From contig JAJXVC010000148.1 in the NCBI GenBank assembly GCA_021782295.1, forward strand, positions 1 to 5,020: a stretch of DNA of 5,020 nt, written 5' to 3'. The position numbers and the translations under genes were made by a program. Shown piece after piece: positions 1 through 5,020 of this stretch. The stretch's first letter is position 1. The number at the start of each line of letters is the position of its first letter. The notes beneath the pieces were generated by a model. It was not told where the DNA came from. It was given only the letters and a program-made list of their open reading frames with translations, and made no database searches. This DNA comes from a bacterium. GTDB taxonomy: Bacteria; Eremiobacterota; Eremiobacteria; Baltobacterales; Baltobacteraceae.

Positions 1-897
1 GCCGAATGCGCGCACCTCTTCAAACACGATAGCAACTACGGAACCTATCCGGGCCCCGTCTCCGCCTCGGCGAACGAAATGACGATCGACGGCCGACGGA
101 TTGCCGTGATCGCCGAACGCGATCCCGCGAAACTTCCGTGGAAGCAGCACGGCGTCGACGTCGTGATCGAATCGACCGGGCTCTTCACCGATGCAGCGAA
201 AGCGCGCGCCCATATCGACGGCGGCGGCGCTAAGAAAGTCATCATTTCCGCGCCGGCCAAAGGGGAAGACATCACCGTCGTCCTCGGCGTCAACGAAAAA
301 TCGTACGATCCCACCAAGCACCACATCATTTCCAACGCTTCCTGTACCACGAATTGCCTCGCGACGGCCGTCAAGCCGATCGTCGACGGGCTCGGTTGGG
401 TGAAGGGTTTTATGACGACGGTGCATTCCTACACCAACGACCAAAATATTCTCGATGCTCCGCATAAAGATTTGCGTCGCGCGCGCAACGCAGCGACGAA
501 CATCGTGCCGACGAGCACCGGAGCGGCGAAAGCCCTCTACCTGACGATCCCCGAGATTCAAGGAACCTTCGACGGTTTCGCGTTGCGCGTCCCGACGCCG
601 ACGGTTTCGATGATCTATCTCGTCGCTCAGGTGAAGAAAGCGACGACGAAGGACGAACTCAATGCGCTGCTCCGCAAAGCGGCGAACGGCGATCTCAAAC
701 CGTACGTACAGTTCTGCGAAGAAGAACTCGTTTCGAGCGATTTCAAACAATCGCCGTATAGTTCGATCATCGATGCCGGCCTCAACAACGCCAACGGCGA
801 CCTCGTACAGATCGCCGCATGGTACGACAACGAGTGGGGCTACTCGTGCAGACTCTCCGACTTAACGTCGCTGGTGCTTCATAGCCTGAAGGCCTAG
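1..897 (+). CDS. gap: Glyceraldehyde-3-phosphate dehydrogenase, type I (5'-truncated by window edge)
   Basis: Cytosolic enzyme that oxidises and phosphorylates glyceraldehyde-3-P to 1,3-bisphosphoglycerate using NAD(P). The frame is open from base 1, and the first residues ([14 protein letters not shown]) match the family segment around residue 42, so about 38 N-terminal residues, including the GFGRIGR dinucleotide-binding loop and the Asp near residue 34 that selects NAD, lie upstream. The 298 residues seen plus ~38 fit the usual ~335. Visible landmarks are [10 protein letters not shown], the catalytic motif SNASCTTNC with nucleophile Cys at 343-345, the catalytic His of [10 protein letters not shown] at 424-426, the phosphate-binding [17 protein letters not shown], and C-terminal WYDNEWGYS. 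The ATG at 79 is internal, not the start. The residue before Pro in LDAPHKD is Ala, where NAD-specific bacterial enzymes often have Leu, so coenzyme preference is open. The gene ends 4 nt before pgk, suggesting one operon. Family assignment is secure; glycolytic versus gluconeogenic isozyme cannot be decided. Confidence 0.97.
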   Translation, partial: AECAHLFKHDSNYGTYPGPVSASANEMTIDGRRIAVIAERDPAKLPWKQHGVDVVIESTGLFTDAAKARAHIDGGGAKKVIISAPAKGEDITVVLGVNEKSYDPTKHHIISNASCTTNCLATAVKPIVDGLGWVKGFMTTVHSYTNDQNILDAPHKDLRRARNAATNIVPTSTGAAKALYLTIPEIQGTFDGFALRVPTPTVSMIYLVAQVKKATTKDELNALLRKAANGDLKPYVQFCEEELVSSDFKQSPYSSIIDAGLNNANGDLVQIAAWYDNEWGYSCRLSDLTSLVLHSLKA

Positions 898-901
898 CGT
901 T

Positions 902-2086
902 ATGTCCTTTGCGACACTCGACGATCTCGACTGCGCCGGGAAGCGCGTTCTCCTTCGTGAGGACTTCAACGTCCCGCTCAAAGACGGCGCGGTGCTCGAC
1001 TACACGCGCGTCGATGCGGCGTTACCGACGCTGCATCGCTTACGCGAAAAGGGCGCTCGCACCATCGTGCTTTCCCACCTCGGGCGCCCGAAGGGGAAAG
1101 TTGACGGTCGCTACTCGCTGCGCATCGTCGCCGATGCGCTTGCACGGCGACTCAGAACACCGGTGGCGTTTGCAGCCGATTGTATCGGCGAGCCCGCTCG
1201 CGCAGCGGTCGCCGCGCTCAAACCCGGCGAGGTCCTCGTGCTTGAAAACGTTCGTTTTCATGCCGGCGAAGAAGCGAACGATCCGGCGTTCGCGCGCGCG
1301 CTCGCCGAAAACGGCGACCTCTTCGTAAACGACGCCTTCGGCACTGCGCATCGCGCGCATGCTTCGACCGAAGCGCTCGCCCATCTCCTGCCGTGCGCGG
1401 CAGGGCCGTTGCTGGAATCGGAGATTCGCGCACTCTCGGGGCTGCTCGGCGATCCGCAGCGGCCGTTTGTCTGTGCAATCGGCGGAGCGAAGGTTCGCGA
1501 TAAAGTCGCGCTTTTCACGCACATGATGGATCGCGTCGATGCCTTTTGCGTGGGCGGAGGTATGGCGAACACATTTCTCGCGGCAAGGGGAGCGAACGTC
1601 GGCTCCTCGTTACGCGACGAAGACCTCGACCCGGCGCGAGAGATTCTCGTTCGCGCCGACGGGAAGAACGTAAAAATTCACCTGCCGAAAGATGCCGTCG
1701 TCGCGCCTAGCTTCGATGCCGACGATCGCTCGCACGTCGTCTCGATCGAGGATGTCGGCAACGAGATGATTCTCGATATCGGCCCGGCGACGGCGAAGAT
1801 CTATTCCGACACGCTTTCGCGCGCGAAAACGGTGGTCTTCAACGGCCCGATGGGCGTCTACGAAAAAGAGATCTATCGCGCGGGGACCCGCGCAATCGGC
1901 GATGCAATCGCTCGCGCCACCAAACGCGGCGCATTTACCGTCGTCGGCGGCGGCGATGCGGCTGCGGCGGCAACGCTCCTTGGGTTTGCCGACCGCGTCT
2001 CGCACGTCAGCACCGGCGGTGGGGCAACGCTGGAGTTTCTTGAAGGGCGGACGCTTCCGGGCATCGCCGCATTAGAGCGGGCATGA
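902..2086 (+). CDS. pgk: Phosphoglycerate kinase
   Basis: Cytosolic kinase that reversibly transfers phosphate from 1,3-bisphosphoglycerate to ADP, giving 3-phosphoglycerate and ATP. The 394 residues match the family's ~390-400, and both lobes are complete. The N-terminal substrate lobe shows REDFNVP (19-25), the basic-patch Arg36, SHLGRPKG (58-65), ENVRFHAGEE (115-124) and NDAFGTAHRAH (133-143). The C-terminal nucleotide lobe shows GGAKVRDK (184-191), GGGMANTF (from 218), NGPMGVYE (314-321), GGGD (349-352) and the hinge/C-terminal STGGGA (370-375). The residue after GGGD is Ala353, where most family members have Thr or Ser contacting phosphate; the surrounding stretch is an Ala run (353-357). 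The ATG start lies 4 nt after the gap stop, with a GAAGG-like ribosome site at 888-892 inside the end of gap. The stop overlaps the tpiA start as ATGA, implying coupled translation. Identity is secure. Confidence 0.98.
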   Translation: MSFATLDDLDCAGKRVLLREDFNVPLKDGAVLDYTRVDAALPTLHRLREKGARTIVLSHLGRPKGKVDGRYSLRIVADALARRLRTPVAFAADCIGEPARAAVAALKPGEVLVLENVRFHAGEEANDPAFARALAENGDLFVNDAFGTAHRAHASTEALAHLLPCAAGPLLESEIRALSGLLGDPQRPFVCAIGGAKVRDKVALFTHMMDRVDAFCVGGGMANTFLAARGANVGSSLRDEDLDPAREILVRADGKNVKIHLPKDAVVAPSFDADDRSHVVSIEDVGNEMILDIGPATAKIYSDTLSRAKTVVFNGPMGVYEKEIYRAGTRAIGDAIARATKRGAFTVVGGGDAAAAATLLGFADRVSHVSTGGGATLEFLEGRTLPGIAALERA

Positions 2087-2838
2087 ACCAACGCTCGCCG
2101 CTCTTCGTCGGCAACTGGAAGATGAATAAGAACGCGTCACAGGCGCGTTCCTTCGTTGAATCCTTTCTCCCGCTCGCCGAACATCTTCCGTCGAACGTCG
2201 GCATCGCGATCGCACCGCCCTTTACCGCGCTTGCCGCCGCTGCCGCCGCGCTCGGCCCCAGGTGTCGCATCGCACTCGCCGCCCAGACGATGAGTGAATT
2301 TGCGGAGGGCGCATATACCGGTGAGATCGCCGCACCGATGCTTGTGGAATTCCATGTCACGTACGTTATTCTCGGTCATTCCGAGCGTCGGCTCTACCAA
2401 CACGAGAGCGATGCAACGATCGGAGCGAAGGTACGCGCCGCGCTCGATGCCGGCATCACGCCGATTCTGGCCGTCGGTGAGAGCCTCGCGGTTCGCGAGG
2501 CGGGAGATGCCGTCGCACACGTTCTCGCACAGATTCAGGCTGCGACCGGCGACCTAACAGAGGAGCAAGCCGCGCGCATCGTTCTCGCCTACGAACCGAT
2601 CTGGGCGATCGGTACCGGAAAGAATTGCGACTGCGACCGCGCGCAAGAAATCGCCCACGCAGCTCGCGCCGCCCGCAGCGCATTCGCCGAGATTCCGATT
2701 CTCTATGGAGGGAGCATGAAGCCCGAGAACGCCGCAGCGTATATGAAGATGCCCGATATCGACGGCGGGCTCGTCGGCGGCGCATCGCTCGACCCCCATT
2801 CATTTGCGAATCTTATCGCCGGAGCGATTGCGGAGTGA
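2083..2838 (+). CDS. tpiA: Triosephosphate isomerase
   Basis: Cytosolic (beta/alpha)8-barrel enzyme that interconverts dihydroxyacetone phosphate and glyceraldehyde-3-P. The 251 residues are a normal full length. Catalytic residues are all visible: Asn11 and Lys13 in GNWKMN, electrophile His99 in ILGHSERR, and general base Glu171 in AYEPIWAIGTG, which runs into the mobile phosphate-gripping loop 6. Loop 7 YGGS (208-211) and the phosphate-binding GGAS (232-235) complete the site, and GAYTGE (76-81) is the dimer-interface loop 3. Two small departures are seen: AQT at 67-69, where Asn commonly follows the Gln, and an unusual Cys-containing GKNCDCDRAQE after loop 6, where most members have a Thr/Ala/Pro-type linker. 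The ATG overlaps the pgk stop by 4 nt and has only a weak upstream purine stretch (GAG at 2075-2077), so initiation probably relies on ribosomes finishing pgk. The stop overlaps the gpmI GTG start. Confidence 0.98.
   Translation: MNQRSPLFVGNWKMNKNASQARSFVESFLPLAEHLPSNVGIAIAPPFTALAAAAAALGPRCRIALAAQTMSEFAEGAYTGEIAAPMLVEFHVTYVILGHSERRLYQHESDATIGAKVRAALDAGITPILAVGESLAVREAGDAVAHVLAQIQAATGDLTEEQAARIVLAYEPIWAIGTGKNCDCDRAQEIAHAARAARSAFAEIPILYGGSMKPENAAAYMKMPDIDGGLVGGASLDPHSFANLIAGAIAE
2483..2501 (+). repeat. Perfect 8-bp inverted repeat inside tpiA
   Basis: GCCTCGCG (2483-2490) and CGCGAGGC (2494-2501) are exact reverse complements separated by GTT, able to form a tight GC-rich hairpin in the mRNA. 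It sits within codons for the segment ESLAVREAG of triosephosphate isomerase. No T-run follows, so it is not a terminator. Whether it has any role beyond coding is unknown; GC-rich codon use could produce it by chance. Confidence 0.45.
2821..2824 (+). promoter_or_regulatory. Ribosome binding site of gpmI, inside the tpiA end
   Basis: GGAG lies 10 nt before GTG 2835, within the last codons of tpiA. It supports the GTG as the true start of gpmI rather than the far-upstream ATG at 2625. The GTGA overlap with the tpiA stop means re-initiation by terminating ribosomes is also likely. Confidence 0.6.
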
Positions 2839-4340
2839 AGTATCGTCCGCTCGTTCTTGCGGTGCTCGACGGCTGGGGTTATCGCCCTGAAAAGTACGGA
2901 AACGCCATCGCCGCATCGCGGTTGCCGCAGTACGATGCGCTGTTAGAGCGCTTTCCCAACACCCTTCTCGATGCAAGCGGCGAGGCGGTCGGGTTGCCGA
3001 AAGGGATCATGGGCAACAGTGAAGTCGGGCACATGAATCTCGGCAGCGGTCGCGTCGTTCCGCAAGGCGTCGTGGTCATCGACGACGAGATCGAACGTGG
3101 CGAGTTCGCTCGGAACCCCGTTTTGCTCGACACCTTCGCACATCTTCGGCGCACCGGCGGGAGCCTGCATCTTCTCGGTCTGCTCTCCGACGGACAAGTA
3201 CACAGTTCCATTACGCATCTCTTTGCGCTGATCGACGAAAGTGTGGCGGCGAAGATTCCGTTTGCGATCCACGCATTTCTCGACGGCCGCGACACGCCGC
3301 CGCGCTCGGCGCATCGATATATCGACGCGCTCGAAAGTCGGCTCGCCGCGCTTTCGGCCGAGGGAGCGATCGCGACGATCTCCGGGCGTTTTTACGCGAT
3401 GGATCGCGATGCTCGCTGGGAGCGAACGCGCGCTGCATACGATCTGCTCGCCGACGGCACGACCGAACGACACTTCGCAACGGCGGCCGATGCGTTGGAG
3501 TACGCTTATGCACGCGACGAAAGCGATGAATTCGTCATTCCGTCGGCGATTGGGAAAACGCGAACCGTCAAAGACGGCGACGCCTGCATCTTTTTTAACT
3601 TCCGTCCCGACCGTGCGCGCCAGTTAACGACGATGTTCGCCAACGACGAGCGCTATCACGATTTACGTTTCGTGACGATGACCAAATACGACGAGTCCTT
3701 TCCGAACCCGGTGCTCTTCGGCCCAAGGCCGCAGCATCAAACCTTCGGCGAAGTGCTCGCCCGCGCGGGATTACGACAGTTGCGTCTCGCCGAGACGGAA
3801 AAATACGCGCACGTCACGTACTTTTTTAACGGCGGGCGCGAAGAGATCTTCGCGGGCGAAGAGCGCACGCTCGTTCCCTCCGACCGCACCGTCGCAACCT
3901 ACGACCTCGCACCGCGTATGAAAGCGCGCGAGATTACCGACGAGGCGCTCGCCGCGCTTGCTTCGGGAAGCTTCGATGCCGTGGTCATGAATTACGCCAA
4001 CGCCGACATGGTCGGGCACACCGGAAAATGGGAACCGACCGTCGAGGCTTGCGAGATTCTCGACGGCTGTATCGCCGAGCTCGCGCAGGCCGTGCTTGCA
4101 GCAGGCGGGCTCTTGGCGATAACGGCCGACCATGGAAATGCCGAAGAGAAAATCGATGAAGCCGGCAATCCGCTCACCGCGCATACGACCAATCCGGTTC
4201 CGCTGATCTTGGTCGCAGATGATTTGGAGATCGGATTGCGCGACGGCGGGAAACTCGGCGACGTCGCGCCGACGCTTTTGACGTTGATGGGCCTTCCGGT
4301 GCCCACGGAGATGACCGGATCGATTCTTCTCGAACCATAA
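2835..4340 (+). CDS. gpmI: 2,3-bisphosphoglycerate-independent phosphoglycerate mutase
   Basis: Cytosolic, Mn-dependent mutase of the alkaline phosphatase superfamily that interconverts 3- and 2-phosphoglycerate through a phosphoserine. Reading from GTG 2835 gives 501 residues, near the family's ~510. The phosphatase domain is split (about 1-75 and 300-501) around the phosphotransferase domain. Metal and catalytic residues are present: Asp12 (LDGWG), nucleophile Ser62 (MGNSEVGHMN), His123, DGRDTPP (150-156), Arg185, Arg191, FRPDRAR (256-262), Lys323 (TEKYAHVTYF), Asp391 and His395 (ADMVGHTG), Asp432/His433 (ADHGNAE) and His450 (AHTTNP). GTG 2835 is chosen because the family N-terminus (KYRPLVLAVLDGWG) begins immediately after it, it overlaps the tpiA stop as GTGA, and GGAG at 2821-2824 is well placed. 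An upstream in-frame ATG at 2625 would add 70 Arg-rich residues read out of frame through tpiA. The related phosphopentomutase DeoB is excluded by the mutase-specific motifs. Confidence 0.97.
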   Translation: MKYRPLVLAVLDGWGYRPEKYGNAIAASRLPQYDALLERFPNTLLDASGEAVGLPKGIMGNSEVGHMNLGSGRVVPQGVVVIDDEIERGEFARNPVLLDTFAHLRRTGGSLHLLGLLSDGQVHSSITHLFALIDESVAAKIPFAIHAFLDGRDTPPRSAHRYIDALESRLAALSAEGAIATISGRFYAMDRDARWERTRAAYDLLADGTTERHFATAADALEYAYARDESDEFVIPSAIGKTRTVKDGDACIFFNFRPDRARQLTTMFANDERYHDLRFVTMTKYDESFPNPVLFGPRPQHQTFGEVLARAGLRQLRLAETEKYAHVTYFFNGGREEIFAGEERTLVPSDRTVATYDLAPRMKAREITDEALAALASGSFDAVVMNYANADMVGHTGKWEPTVEACEILDGCIAELAQAVLAAGGLLAITADHGNAEEKIDEAGNPLTAHTTNPVPLILVADDLEIGLRDGGKLGDVAPTLLTLMGLPVPTEMTGSILLEP

Positions 4341-4352
4341 CCGCACGGATAC

Positions 4353-4360
4353 AAGGAGGG
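4353..4360 (+). promoter_or_regulatory. Strong Shine-Dalgarno of the purine nucleoside phosphorylase gene
   Basis: AAGGAGGG is a near-perfect anti-16S match, with its AGGAGG core ending 6 nt before ATG 4366. It is clearly the strongest ribosome site in the window. It fixes the start of the last gene and suggests that gene initiates independently, unlike the overlapping tpiA and gpmI starts. The 25-nt spacer 4341-4365 otherwise holds no hairpin, T-run or convincing promoter. Confidence 0.85.
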
Positions 4361-4365
4361 ACCCC

Positions 4366-5020
4366 ATGATCGATCGACGCGCCCCATCCGATAAAGTCCT
4401 CTCGCGCGATGCCGCAACGATAGAACAGCTCGCCGGAGGAAAGATCGACGTGGCGATCGTCCTCGGCACGGGGCTCTCGACCGCGCTGCACCAGCACTGG
4501 AACTTTAACGCGCTCCCATACGACCGGCTGCTCGGAATCCCCGTCGCACCGTTGCTCGGACACGCCGGTGAGGTACTCGTCGGTGTCTGGCGAGGAAAGC
4601 GCGTCGCCGCATTCGCCGGGCGCGTGCATCTCTACCAAGGATTCTCGGCGCAGCAAGTCACCGCGACGGTGCGTCTCGCCGTCGAAGCGGGTGCAAGTAC
4701 GCTGATGCTAACGAACGCTGCGGGAGCGATCAACGAAGGTTATGCCCCCGGCGACCTGATGCTCATTGCCGATCAACTCAACCTCACCGGCCACAATCCA
4801 CTCGTCTCGCTACCGCAACAGAATCTCTTTCTCGATTGCAGCGAACTCTACAGCGAGCGCTTGCGCGCCCATCTGCGCGCCGCTGCAGGCTCAATGCCGC
4901 TGCACGAGGGCGTCTATGCCGGATTGCTCGGCCCAACCTACGAGACCCCGGCAGAGGCGCGGTGGCTCCGCACGATCGGCGCCGATGCTGTCGGCATGTC
5001 GACGGTGCTTGAAGCGATCG
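4366..5020 (+). CDS. punA: Purine nucleoside phosphorylase, trimeric PunA/DeoD2 family (3'-truncated by window edge)
   Basis: Predicted to cleave purine (deoxy)nucleosides such as inosine and guanosine with phosphate, giving free base and (deoxy)ribose-1-phosphate. The 218 residues seen are about four fifths of a ~270-residue protein; the base-binding Asn (human Asn243) and His (human His257) fall beyond the window. Motifs in order: phosphate loop VLGTGLS (32-38; usually GSGLG), GHAGEV (65-70), GRVHLYQG (85-92; Arg and His kept, but Gln91 where Glu is usual), TNAAGAIN (116-123), GDLMLI (129-134), NLTGHNPL (139-146), Phe155 aligned with the neighbour-subunit Phe159 of the human enzyme, GPTYETPAE (189-197) with the base-binding Glu193, and GADAVGMST (205-213). 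The 147-154 loop is about three residues shorter than in human PNP. The order of motifs favours PNP over methylthioadenosine phosphorylase, whose GRVH-equivalent differs, but exact substrate range is uncertain. It follows gpmI by 25 nt, probably in the same transcript. Confidence 0.9.
   Translation, partial: MIDRRAPSDKVLSRDAATIEQLAGGKIDVAIVLGTGLSTALHQHWNFNALPYDRLLGIPVAPLLGHAGEVLVGVWRGKRVAAFAGRVHLYQGFSAQQVTATVRLAVEAGASTLMLTNAAGAINEGYAPGDLMLIADQLNLTGHNPLVSLPQQNLFLDCSELYSERLRAHLRAAAGSMPLHEGVYAGLLGPTYETPAEARWLRTIGADAVGMSTVLEAI

Noticed and set aside
79..81. ATG at 79 as start of gap
   Set aside because: The frame is open upstream to base 1 and encodes conserved GAPDH residues ([11 protein letters not shown]), so the true start is outside the window.
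1387..1404. 7-bp stem (CCTGCCG / CGGCAGG) with TGCG loop in pgk
   Set aside because: It lies within conserved-length coding sequence with no T-run; a short GC stem of this kind is expected by chance at this base composition.
2206..2213. GCGATCGC octamers (also 3366-3373, and a partial copy at the right edge), the HIP1 motif of cyanobacteria
   Set aside because: Two full copies in 5 kb are too few for HIP1-rich cyanobacterial DNA, and both arise from ordinary Ile/Ala-type codons in a genome favouring CGATCG-like strings.
2227..2260. GCC/GCG-repeat tract in tpiA, and a similar tract near 1940-1975 in pgk
   Set aside because: These are alanine codon runs within normal protein length, not a microsatellite with regular units.
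2625..2834. N-terminal extension of gpmI from ATG 2625
   Set aside because: The extension is an Arg/Ser-rich misreading of the tpiA coding sequence in another frame and has no counterpart in the mutase family.
4341..4365. Possible terminator or promoter between gpmI and the phosphorylase gene
   Set aside because: No inverted repeat, T-run or paired -35/-10 hexamers can be seen in the 25 nt; only the Shine-Dalgarno is supportable.
3771..4469. 232-codon open frame on the minus strand across the end of gpmI
   Set aside because: It is antisense to strongly conserved mutase motifs, its translation resembles no family I know, and GC-rich coding DNA commonly leaves long open frames on the opposite strand. 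The same applies to minus-strand frames at 1040-1522, 1610-2005, 2943-3473 and 4174-4656.

Overview
The window is a compact bacterial housekeeping locus, all on the + strand and with almost no non-coding DNA. It carries four consecutive glycolytic/gluconeogenic genes, gap (5' end missing), pgk, tpiA and gpmI, followed by the first ~218 codons of a trimeric-type purine nucleoside phosphorylase gene (3' end missing). All five reading frames are intact and the diagnostic motifs are present. I see no mobile element, RNA gene, CRISPR array or tandem repeat.

Layout: gap 1-897, a 4-nt spacer, pgk 902-2086, tpiA 2083-2838 (ATGA overlap), gpmI 2835-4340 (GTG start overlapping the tpiA stop as GTGA), a 25-nt spacer with a strong Shine-Dalgarno, then the phosphorylase gene 4366-5020. 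The two 4-nt stop/start overlaps and tiny spacers point to one polycistronic unit with translational coupling. Its promoter would lie upstream of the window, and no terminator is seen inside it.

Together TpiA, Gap, Pgk and GpmI carry dihydroxyacetone phosphate through glyceraldehyde-3-P, 1,3-bisphosphoglycerate and 3-phosphoglycerate to 2-phosphoglycerate, reversibly. Enolase is not in the window. The phosphorylase releases ribose-1-phosphate from purine nucleosides; after isomerisation to ribose-5-phosphate this can reach glyceraldehyde-3-P through the pentose phosphate route, so the neighbourhood makes metabolic sense.

Organism: GC-rich bacterium (roughly 60% GC by eye) with many NCG codons (GCG, TCG, CCG, ACG). 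The gap-pgk-tpiA-gpmI order with cofactor-independent mutase resembles the Firmicutes-type glycolytic operon, but the composition is unlike low-GC Firmicutes. An uncultivated GC-rich phylum such as Eremiobacterota is possible, but this is only an impression. I found no undescribed system. The points worth a second look are single active-site substitutions in the phosphorylase, Pgk and Gap, and the operon junctions.
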